64,000 nucleotides of DNA from Phytohabitans sp052068095. Lineage in GTDB: Bacteria; Actinomycetota; Actinomycetes; Mycobacteriales; Micromonosporaceae. Below are positions 24,212 through 34,000 of the stretch, in pieces (the first letter of the stretch is position 1; every line of letters begins with the position of its first letter). The stretch is taken from positions 218,618 to 282,617 of the forward strand of contig NZ_JBQHDG010000015.1 in NCBI RefSeq assembly GCF_052068095.1, read 5' to 3'. The notes under the pieces were generated by a model. That model was not told where the DNA came from. It searched no databases and saw only the letters and a program-made list of their open reading frames with translations. The translations under genes were made by a program, and so were the position numbers.

Positions 24212-27200
24212 GTCTCTGGCCTGTGACGAGGGCCCTGACCGGGCGGCGGATCTAGGGGCGACCGATACGCTTCTCCGGTCCGCGCTGCGGTTGCCATCGC
24301 GTCGCAGCGCTCCAGGATCAGGCGCTTGGTCCGATACTCGCTGTGCCGCGCCTCATCCTTCTCCCGGGCCACCTTGAACGTGTCCATGATGTAGTCCACG
24401 TCGTCGCGCTCGATGCCGTAGAGGTGGAAGTAGGCGGCGTCGAGTTCGGCGCGCATCACCTCGCGACGAGCCGGATCCCAGCGGAACGGCGGCCCGCCGT
24501 CGCCCAGGTCACGGGCGTAGCCCACAAGGTCGTACGCCGTGTAGCTCAACTCCAGCACCCGTGGCGTGATCCAGGCGTCGAGCGTCGCCCGATGATCCCA
24601 AGCCGCTCGCTCGTCATACCGCTCCGGCGGCAGCACCGCCAGCTGCCGAATCAGGTAGTACTTCAACGACGTGCCTGCATACTTCTGTCGCACAACGTAG
24701 TCGAGCACGAACGCGGCGAGATTTCCCTGGAGACAGGAAGCTCGGTACATGGGCAGCGCGAGAAGAAACTTATCGCCGACCGCGGCACGGGGGATCGCGG
24801 TTGCGATCAAGGTCCGTTCGTCGGCGCTGCGGCAGATGTCGCGCCATCCAAGCAGCCAGTCGTGGTTCCACCGGCTACCGAGCCGCTGCTCAACCTCGTC
24901 CTCAGCAACCCAGTAACGCGGGATCGGCAGGTTGCCCGGATCGTCATGGCCCGTATCGTCAAGCCGAGGCAGCGTGCCCTTGTTGAGCTGCTCCTGTGTG
25001 GCGCCGGTGTAGGTGGAGAACCGGTGGTCGAAGTGATGGGTCATCTTCGCCTCATACAGCGGCAGCATTTGCTCCTTGCCGTGCACAAAGACGTTGCCCC
25101 GCGGCCTCCACCCGCCCGCAGTGAGTTGGTCTGCGGTCGCGAACAGACCAGAGTCGGCGGCCATATCAAACATCCGTAGGAACGACAGACCCCACGGGTT
25201 CCCGTTGGCGCTCCCTTCCCGCCACAGCACTGGCGCCCTGCTGTAGATGCCGAGCACGATCTCCGCATCGCGGCGAGAAAAGAAGACCGGGCACGTGCCC
25301 GTGTTCGGGTTAAGCTGCGTAATCTCCTCCGGCGTCAGGCGGTAGGCGCGAGCCAGAATCTGGTTGGCCTGCCGGACCCGGAACACGAGTGATACGTGTC
25401 GCGAGCGGCGCTGGGAACCACCGAGCGTCAGCAACGCGAATCGGAACTGATTGTGAACCGTGGGGAAGACCTTGTCCTCGTTCTCGAAGTCGTAGAGCGC
25501 GGCCAGGCTCTTGCGCACCACCAGGTCCTTGAAGAACTCCTGCGTGGTCGCATCAGTGGCGATTCCGGTCGGCAGGATCATGCCGTTCTGGCCACGACCA
25601 TCGATCACCGTACGGCCGGTCTCCGCGAACACCGAGTACGTGTTGATGTCGCCGCGGCCGGTCAGCGGGTACCGGCCCGAGGAACGCAGCAGGTGGCTGA
25701 CTCCGTCCGCCTCCCGCAGTGCCCCTCGGAACTCCGCCGCGAGCGCGTGCTTGGCTGGCTCTTCGCTGCGGAACAACGCCTGGATCATCTTCTTGCGCGC
25801 CGCCGCGTTCGAAGCGCCCGCGATCTCCGGATCCCGAGCCGCGAAGAACTCCTGCTCCTGGAGCTTCACCCGGTCCCAGGGCGGGTTGCCGCCGACGCAC
25901 GAGAACCCACCAGACCATCCGGTCGCCGGATCGACTTCGCCGCCCTCCGGTACCCGGAAGATGTGTGGAAACTCCAGGTGCCAGTGGAAGAACCGGTACT
26001 GCCGAGCGAGGTCGTCCACCGTAGACAAATGTGACTCGTCGCCGGCTACGATCCGCTCCAGCACCGACTGGGTGATCGCGCTGGTACGCGTATCCTTCGT
26101 CTTCTCCTGTACGAAGGCAGCGCACCAGGCGTCCGCGACCCGCCGAGCCTGGCGTCGCTCCTGCTCCAGCGCCGCCGCCCGCTTGGCCTGCACATGCACG
26201 TCGGCGAGCGACCGCGGCTCCGCCCGGATGATGTCCAGCGTTTCCTCAGCCAGCGACTCGTTGCTCACCGGGATCGACTCCAGGCCAAACAGGTCACCCT
26301 GGCCCGCACGCTCCACGGCGTTCTGCTTGCGCAGCGAGGTCACGACCTGCTTGTCGTCGCCCTCCAGCGGAGCGAAGGCAGCGTCCGGGATGCCGTCGGC
26401 CAGCAGGCCAGGCGTGACACCGAGCAGCGAGTTACCGACCCGGATGTTGGCGTCCAGATAGGACAGCGGGTGGCCCGGCTCCATCGCCTCAAGCCACAGC
26501 GACACCTTGGCCAGCTCGGCGGCCATCTCGTTGACGTCGACGCCGTAGATGCACCGGCCGACCACCTGGTGCATCATCGCCCGTACCGCGGCCGGAGCCG
26601 GCTCGACTTCGTCGGTGTGCTCACCAGCCAGCCGCTTGGCGATGCGCCGGGCCGCCGCGATCAGGAAATGGCCCGACCCACAGGCCGGGTCGCAGACCGT
26701 GACGTCGAGCAACGCAGCGATCCGCTCCTCCCTGGTCGGCAGCGCCTGCGCCTCGTCCAGCAGCGGGTCGAGCGCCGAGTCGAGCAGGCACTCGACCAAC
26801 GACGAAGGCGTGTAGTAGGAGCCGGTGGTCTTGCGCTCGTTGCCGGCCAGCTTCTCCAGGTGAAACCGGCGCCCGGCGGGATCCCACCGCGGCCGCATCT
26901 CCAGCAGCGATTCGTATACGCTGCCCAGTTCCTCGGCGCCCAGGTGCTCGAAGTCCACCCTGCGCCGGCCGCCACCGCGCACGCTCATCACCGCGAGCGC
27001 TTCGACGGCGCGCAGCAGCGCGGAGTTGGTCAGCCGCGCGCCGCGCAGTGGTTCGTCGAGCGGGCCGTCCTCAAAGAGGCCACCGATCCCGGGTAGGCCG
27101 AGCTGGGGCCGTCCCTCCTCGGCGCCGAGGATGTCGAAGAGGAGCTGCACCGCCTCCCACAGGTCGCCGTGACGCGAGTGCCGGCGCCGGACGGCGAGAT

Positions 27201-28197
27201 CCCGCAACCGGCGGCCGGAGAAGTATGTGTTGTAGCGGGCCACGGCCGCCGGCTCGGCGTCGGGATCGAGGAGCACGCCGCGGTCCTCGGCGACGAACCA
27301 GAACAGCAGCCGGTACGCCAGCCGCAGCAATGCCCGCTGGAAGTCCATGAGGTCGAGCTCGTTGCGGTCGATTGCACCGCGGAGACCTGGGTTCGACGGA
27401 TGGTCGAGGAACCCGGTGCCCAGGATCTCCAGGGCGGTCGTGACGCCGCCGGCCATCGTGGCCAGGGCCCGTTCGCCCTGCTGCGCCCCGTAGGTGCGCC
27501 ACGCCTCGAACAGGCATGACGGCGGGCCGATCTCCGGGTCGCGGATCGCCAGCCTGGAGGCGTGCGCGACGCGGTACAGCAGGACGAAGTCTGGGAATAG
27601 GTCTCCATCGAAGATGGCTTCGAGATCGAACTCGATGTAGGCGGAGGCAACCAGGCTGGTCGAGTCGCGCAGCAGCCGGAGCCGCTGCCCGTTGGACAGC
27701 GCCGCCAACACGTACCGGTCATCATGGTTGAGCAACTGCTGGAGCATCGAGTGCGGGGCGGCGCCGGCCGCGCCGCGCATGCCCGGCGTCCGCCGGTCCA
27801 GGTCGACGCCCCAGCCGAGCAGGTGAATGGGCACGGCCTGCCACTGGTGGCTGACCGGAAAGCTCTTGTCCTCGGCGACGATCCCGCCGGACAGCGGCTC
27901 GATCCCGTCGTACCCGAGCTTGCGCAGCAGCACGAGCAGCCAACGTTCGCGGGTGAGGCGGGCCGGCGCTGAATTGCCGGCGCGGTCACGGTGTTTGGCG
28001 AAGTCGCGCCAGACCTCTTTCAGGTACGCGAACGCAGAACTCGCCTCGCGCCGCACGGATTCGCCCGCCTGCAAGCCGTACGAGGCAGGGTCTGCGCCGG
28101 GCAGCTCGGCGTCGCCCTCGCCGATGCGCTGGAGGAGAGTGCCGGGCAGCAGGCCACCGGCGACCGACACCGCCGGATACGAGGAGGTGCTCGTCAT
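24208..28197 (-). CDS. Eco57I-type N6-adenine DNA methyltransferase (DrmMI-like)
   Basis: 1329 residues. Motif I VCDPACGSGHFLIAAARRIA lies near residue 500, followed by GVDVNEMAAELAKVSLWLEA, and the catalytic motif IV GGNPPWDRVK near 768, all typical of gamma-class N6-adenine methylases with an Eco57I/PglX-like layout. A long helical N-terminus (1-470) precedes, and a target-recognition region follows (about 900-1200). No nuclease motif is evident, so it probably only modifies. Large methylases of this kind occur as DrmMI in class 1 DISARM and as PglX in BREX; the SNF2 neighbour favours DISARM. It overlaps the SNF2 gene and mcrB by 4 bp at each end. It should mark host DNA as self, though McrBC next door normally attacks modified DNA, which needs explaining. 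Confidence 0.85.
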   Translation of the reverse strand: MTSTSSYPAVSVAGGLLPGTLLQRIGEGDAELPGADPASYGLQAGESVRREASSAFAYLKEVWRDFAKHRDRAGNSAPARLTRERWLLVLLRKLGYDGIEPLSGGIVAEDKSFPVSHQWQAVPIHLLGWGVDLDRRTPGMRGAAGAAPHSMLQQLLNHDDRYVLAALSNGQRLRLLRDSTSLVASAYIEFDLEAIFDGDLFPDFVLLYRVAHASRLAIRDPEIGPPSCLFEAWRTYGAQQGERALATMAGGVTTALEILGTGFLDHPSNPGLRGAIDRNELDLMDFQRALLRLAYRLLFWFVAEDRGVLLDPDAEPAAVARYNTYFSGRRLRDLAVRRRHSRHGDLWEAVQLLFDILGAEEGRPQLGLPGIGGLFEDGPLDEPLRGARLTNSALLRAVEALAVMSVRGGGRRRVDFEHLGAEELGSVYESLLEMRPRWDPAGRRFHLEKLAGNERKTTGSYYTPSSLVECLLDSALDPLLDEAQALPTREERIAALLDVTVCDPACGSGHFLIAAARRIAKRLAGEHTDEVEPAPAAVRAMMHQVVGRCIYGVDVNEMAAELAKVSLWLEAMEPGHPLSYLDANIRVGNSLLGVTPGLLADGIPDAAFAPLEGDDKQVVTSLRKQNAVERAGQGDLFGLESIPVSNESLAEETLDIIRAEPRSLADVHVQAKRAAALEQERRQARRVADAWCAAFVQEKTKDTRTSAITQSVLERIVAGDESHLSTVDDLARQYRFFHWHLEFPHIFRVPEGGEVDPATGWSGGFSCVGGNPPWDRVKLQEQEFFAARDPEIAGASNAAARKKMIQALFRSEEPAKHALAAEFRGALREADGVSHLLRSSGRYPLTGRGDINTYSVFAETGRTVIDGRGQNGMILPTGIATDATTQEFFKDLVVRKSLAALYDFENEDKVFPTVHNQFRFALLTLGGSQRRSRHVSLVFRVRQANQILARAYRLTPEEITQLNPNTGTCPVFFSRRDAEIVLGIYSRAPVLWREGSANGNPWGLSFLRMFDMAADSGLFATADQLTAGGWRPRGNVFVHGKEQMLPLYEAKMTHHFDHRFSTYTGATQEQLNKGTLPRLDDTGHDDPGNLPIPRYWVAEDEVEQRLGSRWNHDWLLGWRDICRSADERTLIATAIPRAAVGDKFLLALPMYRASCLQGNLAAFVLDYVVRQKYAGTSLKYYLIRQLAVLPPERYDERAAWDHRATLDAWITPRVLELSYTAYDLVGYARDLGDGGPPFRWDPARREVMRAELDAAYFHLYGIERDDVDYIMDTFKVAREKDEARHSEYRTKRLILERCDAMATAARTGEAYRSPLDPPPGQGPRHRPET

Positions 28198-31037
28198 GAC
28201 GCCACCTCCGGCAGGTAGACGTAGACGCCGAGGATGTCCGCGGGTTTCTGGGCGGTGACTGTGATCTGGCGCCGGGCGCGTTGGCCTGCGGCCTCGCGTA
28301 CCCGGATATGTGATGCCCGAAGCCGCGCGGCCATTTCGTCGGCCGCGGTATCAAGGTGGTCGGAGACCGCGCCGAGCGCGTCGATGATCCGCTCCAGTTG
28401 CGCCTCGGCCTGGTCCGGTGCGACGTTGCCGGTGGGCACCGCATCGACTAGCGGGGCCACGTCCTCGTCGGCGAGCCAGTCGGCGGCCGTGGGCGCACCT
28501 CGGAAGGCGAGGATGCGGGCTTCCTCCGCGACCATGCGGCGAGGCTCGCCATCGTGGCTTGCCGATCGGGGCAGTGTCAGGTGCAGCCGAAACCGCACGA
28601 GCAGTAGGGTGGTCCGCTTGGCCACCGCCGACGTCCGCATGACGCCGGCTCGCCGTGCGGGCCGCAGCTCGGCCGGCACCGTGTCGTCGAGCGCGCTCTC
28701 CAGGACGTACCGGGCCAGCGCGGTCACGTGTGGGTCGGTGCGGTCGAGGTGCGTCTCGTGCGGCGGGACCGGTAGGTCTTCGTGGAATGGGAGCGGCTTG
28801 CGGTGGCCGGTCGGGAAGCTGTCCTGGACGGCGAGCGGGAGTCCGGCGGTGGTCGCCGTGAACCCGAATGGCGTGTCGACGACATCCGCGCCGAGTGCGG
28901 CGAGGCAGTCGCGGGTGAACTCGGCCACCTCCCGCGGTGCCCCCAGGCTGGCCCGGATCTCGGCGAGCTCCGTGGCCACCTCGGCCGGCTGCATCGCCCG
29001 CTGGGCGAACTTCGTGCGGGACTCCTTCTCCTTGGCCGCCGCGCTCTCCCAATCAGCGTGCAGGTCGTGGCGGCGCTTCGGCGCCAGCTCCTCGATCATC
29101 AACTGCTCCGGTACGTCGGGCGCAGCCAGCAGTTCCTCGACGATCGCATCGAGCACCTCGTCGCTGCGGTCGGGTACCGGCACGGAGACACCCAGCGCCT
29201 TGCGGATCTGCTCGTGCTTGCGCAGCAGCACCTTCAGCACGATTTCGTCGATCCGGTTGTCGGCTCCGAAAATTGCAACCGCGCGTACCTTCGGCGCCCG
29301 CTGACCGAACCGGTCGACCCGGCCCTCGCGCTGCTCGTGCCGGGTCGGGTTCCAGGCCAGGTCGTAGTGCACCACGGCCTGGAAGCTGTCCTGAAGGTTC
29401 ACGCCCTCGGAGAGGCAGTCGGTGGCGATGAGCACGGGCGGGCGGTTTCCCTCGGCGGTCAGTTCGTCGATGCGCTTGCGCCGCTCGTCTGGCGGCAGCG
29501 CCCCGGTCACGTATCCGACCTCGGCGTGCCGGCCGAGTGCCTTGGTGAGCCGCTGCGCGACGTACTCGGCGGTGTGCAGGTATCGGCAGAACACGACCGG
29601 GCTGAAGCCCTCGCGGAGCAGCGCCTTGACCTCCTTGACCAGCAGGTCGAGCTTGGCATCGCCGCCGTCGGCCAGCTGCTCGGCGCGCCGGGCGAAGGCC
29701 AGCAGGCGGCGTCGTTCTGGACTGCCGCCGTCGTCGGTGTCTGCGCCCGGCGCCAGGTCGACCGATTCGTATGTCTCCTCGTCGGGCAGGTCGAAGACCG
29801 CGGCCCGGCCCAGCGCATCCGCCTCAGCCTCGTCGGTGGCATCGGCGTTGGCGGCCCGGGTACGCAACGTCGCTGCCGCGGCTGCGGGCGACGAGGCCAT
29901 CGCGCGCAGCAGGGCAAGAGCCGACCAGTAGCGGACCCGTTGGCGCAGCCGCCCGCCGATCGGGTCACGGACGGTCTGCCGGGCGTACGCGACGACGTCG
30001 TCGAACAGGCTCTTGTAGTCGCCGGCCAGCCGGTACGACACCTCCTTGGTCTCGCGGTCGGCCGGGAACGGAGTGTCCTCCAGGAACCCGCGGATGTCGA
30101 CCCGCCGACGCTGCACGAAGTGCTGCGCAAGCAGTCCGCGACCATCGGCACGGTTGATGTCCACCGTGGACAGATTTGGGTCGAGCAGGCCGAGGAGGTT
30201 GCGGAAGGCGCCCTCCTTGCCGCTGTGCGGAGTGGCGGTCGCCAGCACCAGATGTCGGTCGGGCCGCTCGGCGAGCTTGCGGACCAGCTCGTAGCGCAGC
30301 ATCCGGGACCTACCGCCGGCGCCGGTGTCATCAACCACACAACCGTGCGCCTCGTCGACGATGACCAGGTTAGGGCAACTGCGGAGGAACTGCTCGCGCT
30401 GACCCGGGCGCTTGATGAAGTCGGTGGAGATCACCACGTGGCGGTACCGATCGAAGATGGACTCGGTGCCGAGGAGGTTGCGCTCCAGCCGGCGCACCGT
30501 GCCGGGGAGCACCAACTCGGTCGGCATGGCGAACTTGCTGGCCAACTCCTCCTGCCACTGCTCGGCGAGGGCAGGACTGCACAGCACGGCGAGCCCGTCG
30601 GCATCGCCCTGGGCCAGCAGTTCGGCGGCGATCAGGGCGGACTCGATTGTCTTGCCGATGCCGACGTCGTCGGCGATCAGCAGCCGCACCGTCTCCTGCC
30701 TGAGCGCCATCAGCAGCGGCACGAGCTGGTACGGCCGGGGCTCGACGGCGAGCGAAGCGAGCGACCGAAACGGCCCGCCGGTCGACCGGAAGCCGATCCG
30801 CAACGCGGTGCGCAGCAGCCCGGCCCGGGAGGCGTTGCCCGCGTCGGCAGGATCGGGGGGCGGGAACGTCGCCGAGCGCACCTGCTCCAGCTCCGGAATC
30901 ACCGCCGCCCGCTCATCGTCGGCGCCGCCCAGCGGGCGCAGTACCAGGAGATCGTCGCTCGACTCGGGCAGCACGACCCATTCGCGGCCGCGCGCCTCCA
31001 CCAGCGTCCCGGCCTGGAACGTTGCCGCCACCGTCAT
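28194..31037 (-). CDS. SNF2-family helicase (DrmD-like)
   Basis: 947 residues from the ATG at 31037, which overlaps the stop of the upstream helicase gene by 4 bp; a longer frame to 31127 is ignored. SNF2 motifs are complete: RPYQLVPLLMALRQETVRLL, ADDVGIGKTIESALIAAELL near 122-141, LVIVDEAHG near 224, ATATPHSGKEGAFRNLLGLL, ATDCLSEGVNLQDSFQAVVH and HEQREGRVDRFGQ. The C-terminal 250 residues contain no recognised catalytic motif. Size, gene order beside an Eco57I-type methylase and motif set fit DrmD of class 1 DISARM, an accessory translocase. It is clearly shorter than, and different from, the zinc-rich SNF2 protein at 9372. Confidence 0.85.
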   Translation of the reverse strand: MTVAATFQAGTLVEARGREWVVLPESSDDLLVLRPLGGADDERAAVIPELEQVRSATFPPPDPADAGNASRAGLLRTALRIGFRSTGGPFRSLASLAVEPRPYQLVPLLMALRQETVRLLIADDVGIGKTIESALIAAELLAQGDADGLAVLCSPALAEQWQEELASKFAMPTELVLPGTVRRLERNLLGTESIFDRYRHVVISTDFIKRPGQREQFLRSCPNLVIVDEAHGCVVDDTGAGGRSRMLRYELVRKLAERPDRHLVLATATPHSGKEGAFRNLLGLLDPNLSTVDINRADGRGLLAQHFVQRRRVDIRGFLEDTPFPADRETKEVSYRLAGDYKSLFDDVVAYARQTVRDPIGGRLRQRVRYWSALALLRAMASSPAAAAATLRTRAANADATDEAEADALGRAAVFDLPDEETYESVDLAPGADTDDGGSPERRRLLAFARRAEQLADGGDAKLDLLVKEVKALLREGFSPVVFCRYLHTAEYVAQRLTKALGRHAEVGYVTGALPPDERRKRIDELTAEGNRPPVLIATDCLSEGVNLQDSFQAVVHYDLAWNPTRHEQREGRVDRFGQRAPKVRAVAIFGADNRIDEIVLKVLLRKHEQIRKALGVSVPVPDRSDEVLDAIVEELLAAPDVPEQLMIEELAPKRRHDLHADWESAAAKEKESRTKFAQRAMQPAEVATELAEIRASLGAPREVAEFTRDCLAALGADVVDTPFGFTATTAGLPLAVQDSFPTGHRKPLPFHEDLPVPPHETHLDRTDPHVTALARYVLESALDDTVPAELRPARRAGVMRTSAVAKRTTLLLVRFRLHLTLPRSASHDGEPRRMVAEEARILAFRGAPTAADWLADEDVAPLVDAVPTGNVAPDQAEAQLERIIDALGAVSDHLDTAADEMAARLRASHIRVREAAGQRARRQITVTAQKPADILGVYVYLPEVAS

Positions 31038-34000
31038 CGTGCTGCCCCCCGATGCTGACCGAAGACGCTTGGATGCTTGTCCGCCGCAGCTTGCCACTCG
31101 CCGGCGATCACCCGGACCACGCCCCACCCGTCGTTGTACATGCTCTCCTCAGCGGCTTCGTCCCGACCCGGACCGGGCGGCTGCGCGGGCTCGTCCACGA
31201 AGACGCCGACCGCCTGACTGCGGTACACAAGGTCTGGGACAGCGGCGCCGCCAAGGATCTTCTCGTGTAGGCCGTCCGGCCGCCGGTAGCTGTTGGCGTC
31301 GAGCCAAGCCACGAAGTCAGCGACCGCGCCGCTTTCGGTTGCCTGGCCCGCTACGGACGCGGGCGCGGCGTTCGGCGAGCTTGCGAGCCGTGCCGGCGAA
31401 CTCTGCGGCTGGGCGACCGCTCCGGCGAGCGACCGCAGCAGTCCCGCGATCCGGTGCCGGTCGATCATGGCGTGGTACGGCTGGTTCGTGTACGACAGCA
31501 GGCAGTCGTAGCACGCGAGCACGCACCGAGTTTGCTGGTCGGCCCCATCGGCCAGGTTGTTGCCGCGGTCCTCTCCGGTCTGCGGGTCGAAGTGGGCGAT
31601 GTCCAGCGCCCTGGCCGCCACCTCGGCTACCTTGTCCGGTTCGTCGACCAGTCGCCGCAACACACCGGCCCCGCCCTCCGCACTCTCGATGAACAGCATC
31701 CGGCCGTGACGATCCGGGTCCGGCAGCAGCTCGCTGGTGAGTTCCGAGTCCTCGAGCTGGAACGTCGCCTCGATGCCCCGCTCCAGGGCGAAAAGCAGGC
31801 TCGTGGCCGTTTCGTTGTCGACCTTTTCGGCTAGGCGAAGCACCAGCACGTTGCGGCGGTCCTCCACGTACGGGATCACCCGCTGCTTGAGCTTCACCCC
31901 ATCGGCGCCGCCGAGGTCCTCCTCGTCGGATGTGGTCGCCTCCGCCTTGCTCTCCGACAACCATTCCCCGGTCACCGTGTCGACCCAGAACCCGCGAATG
32001 TCCTTGTTCTTACGGCGGCTCAGGCCGAGGTTCGCCCGGCGCACCGTCGCGGCGTCGCCGTACAACAGGGTCGCGAGCGTCGGTCCCTCGGCCGAGCGGA
32101 CGGTCACCGCGAGCCGGCCCGGACGGTTGCCGTGGTCGGCGAACCGGTAGGAGGTCTCGATCTGGAACCCGGCCCGCCGGCGTTCCTCCTCGTCGGAGGA
32201 GATGCGCTCCCGGCGCTGGGTGCGCACGGTGTGCAACCGCAACAGGTTGCCGACCGCACGCCCGAGCTGCTCGCCGCAGCCGTCGCACACGTCGACGCCG
32301 ACGACGTCGTCGTGCAGGTACCCGCACGCCTCGCACCGCCGCGCCGAGGCGGTCAACACACCCTCCTGGCCGGGCGTTGCCGGCGGAAGCTGCACGCTGC
32401 GGACCATGTAGCGGGCGCCCTCGTGGTAGATCAATGCACCCGGACCGAACTCACTGATGCCGATGAACCGCGGGCGGTGGATGTAGTCGCCGTCGCGCCG
32501 CCCGACCAACCCGGGCACGTACGCGGCAAGTGGGAGGCGCGGGAACGAATACCCCGGCAGGAAGCCCTCAGCGGCCAGATACCGGTACGTGTAGAAGTCC
32601 GTCTGCGAGTCGTCGGAGTCTTCGTTGCGCAGCAACGTCAGTTGTACCCGCGCGTCCCGAGCCCGGCGGTGCGCCTCATCGCGAGCCTTCGCCGAGACGT
32701 TCGTGTCCACCGCGCGCCGGTTCTGGATCTCGTACTCGGTCAGGGCCGTACGGTAGAGCGTGCGCCAGCGCTCGAAGGCGTCGTCAAACGTCGCCGGTGC
32801 GGCGCGGATGACATCGGTGATCCATCCCCTTCGCCACCATGGTGATTCCGCCAGCTCGGCGGCGAGTTTCCCGCCGAGCACGCTCGTCGCCCGTTCAATC
32901 GCGCGATCCTGAGCGCTCCCGTCACGCGCAGCCGCGGCCACCTCTCGCTTCAGTTTGAGGCTCGGGTGCTCGCCGCCCGTCTCGACGATGTCCGCAACAG
33001 ACCCCGGCAGCTCCTGTCCGGTCTCGGCCAGCCAGATCGCCTGTACGTGTGACCGCACGAGATCCTCGTTGGCAAGGTCCAGCCTTGGCGGGACGACCGC
33101 GCCGCCCACCATCTCGGTGGCCCGGCGGAAGTAGTACTGGTCGTGGGCGCTGCCGGTCGAGCAGTAGGTGACGACCAGGGCCGGCTGGCCCGAACGGCCC
33201 GCACGGCCCGCGCGCTGCGCATAGTTGGCGGGTGTCGGTGGCACGTTCCGCAACGCGACCGCGTTGAGCGCGTTGATGTCGACGCCCAGCTCCATCGTGG
33301 GCGAGCAGACCAGCAGCGGGAGGTCGCCGTCGCGGAAGTCACGCTCGCGTTCCTGCCGATCCTCCGGCGGTACCTGCGCTGTGTGCTCTTTGGCTTGCAG
33401 ACCGGTCAAGAGGTGGGCGGTGTCGCGGTACAGGTCCCGGAAGAACCTGTTCACCCGCGCTCCCGCCTCGCCGCTGAGCACCTTGCGGACCCGATCCTCG
33501 GCGCCGACCTCGCCGGCACCAACCCGCCAGATCAACGCCGACGACCGCAGCCGGTACCCGCCGATCAGATCGTCGTCGTCGGGCGGCGCGGCCTCGGTCA
33601 CCTGGCCCCCGTCTACCAGCACGGCCAGCAGGTCCCGGATCACATCCTGTGCGTCAGCCGGGCCGCAGGGTTGCCCGAGCCGCCGGTACTGGGCGACCAG
33701 GTACTTGCCCAGCGCACCCCGCCCGGACAGATGGAGGTGGTACCGGGGACGGCCGCGACCGCTCGGCTTGGGAAACGCGATGCCGGCGACGACAGCACGT
33801 TCGCGTACGCCAAGCGCCCACGGCTCGGTCAGATGCTGCGCCGACAGCCGCCGGATCTCGTCGAAGCCGTCTTCGGTCAGGCACCGAACATCGATCGCGA
33901 GGTTACGACGCAATTCGTCGAGCAGCGTCGAGGCGACCTCGTACCGATGTCCCGGCTCGGCGTCGCGCAGCAGGTAGTGGGTGCCGGACCAGGATGACTC

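Noticed and set aside
31037..31127. N-terminal extension of the SNF2 gene to 31127.
   Set aside because: The added 30 residues overlap the upstream gene, look non-coding, and the ATG at 31037 has the same ATGA coupling as the other junctions.
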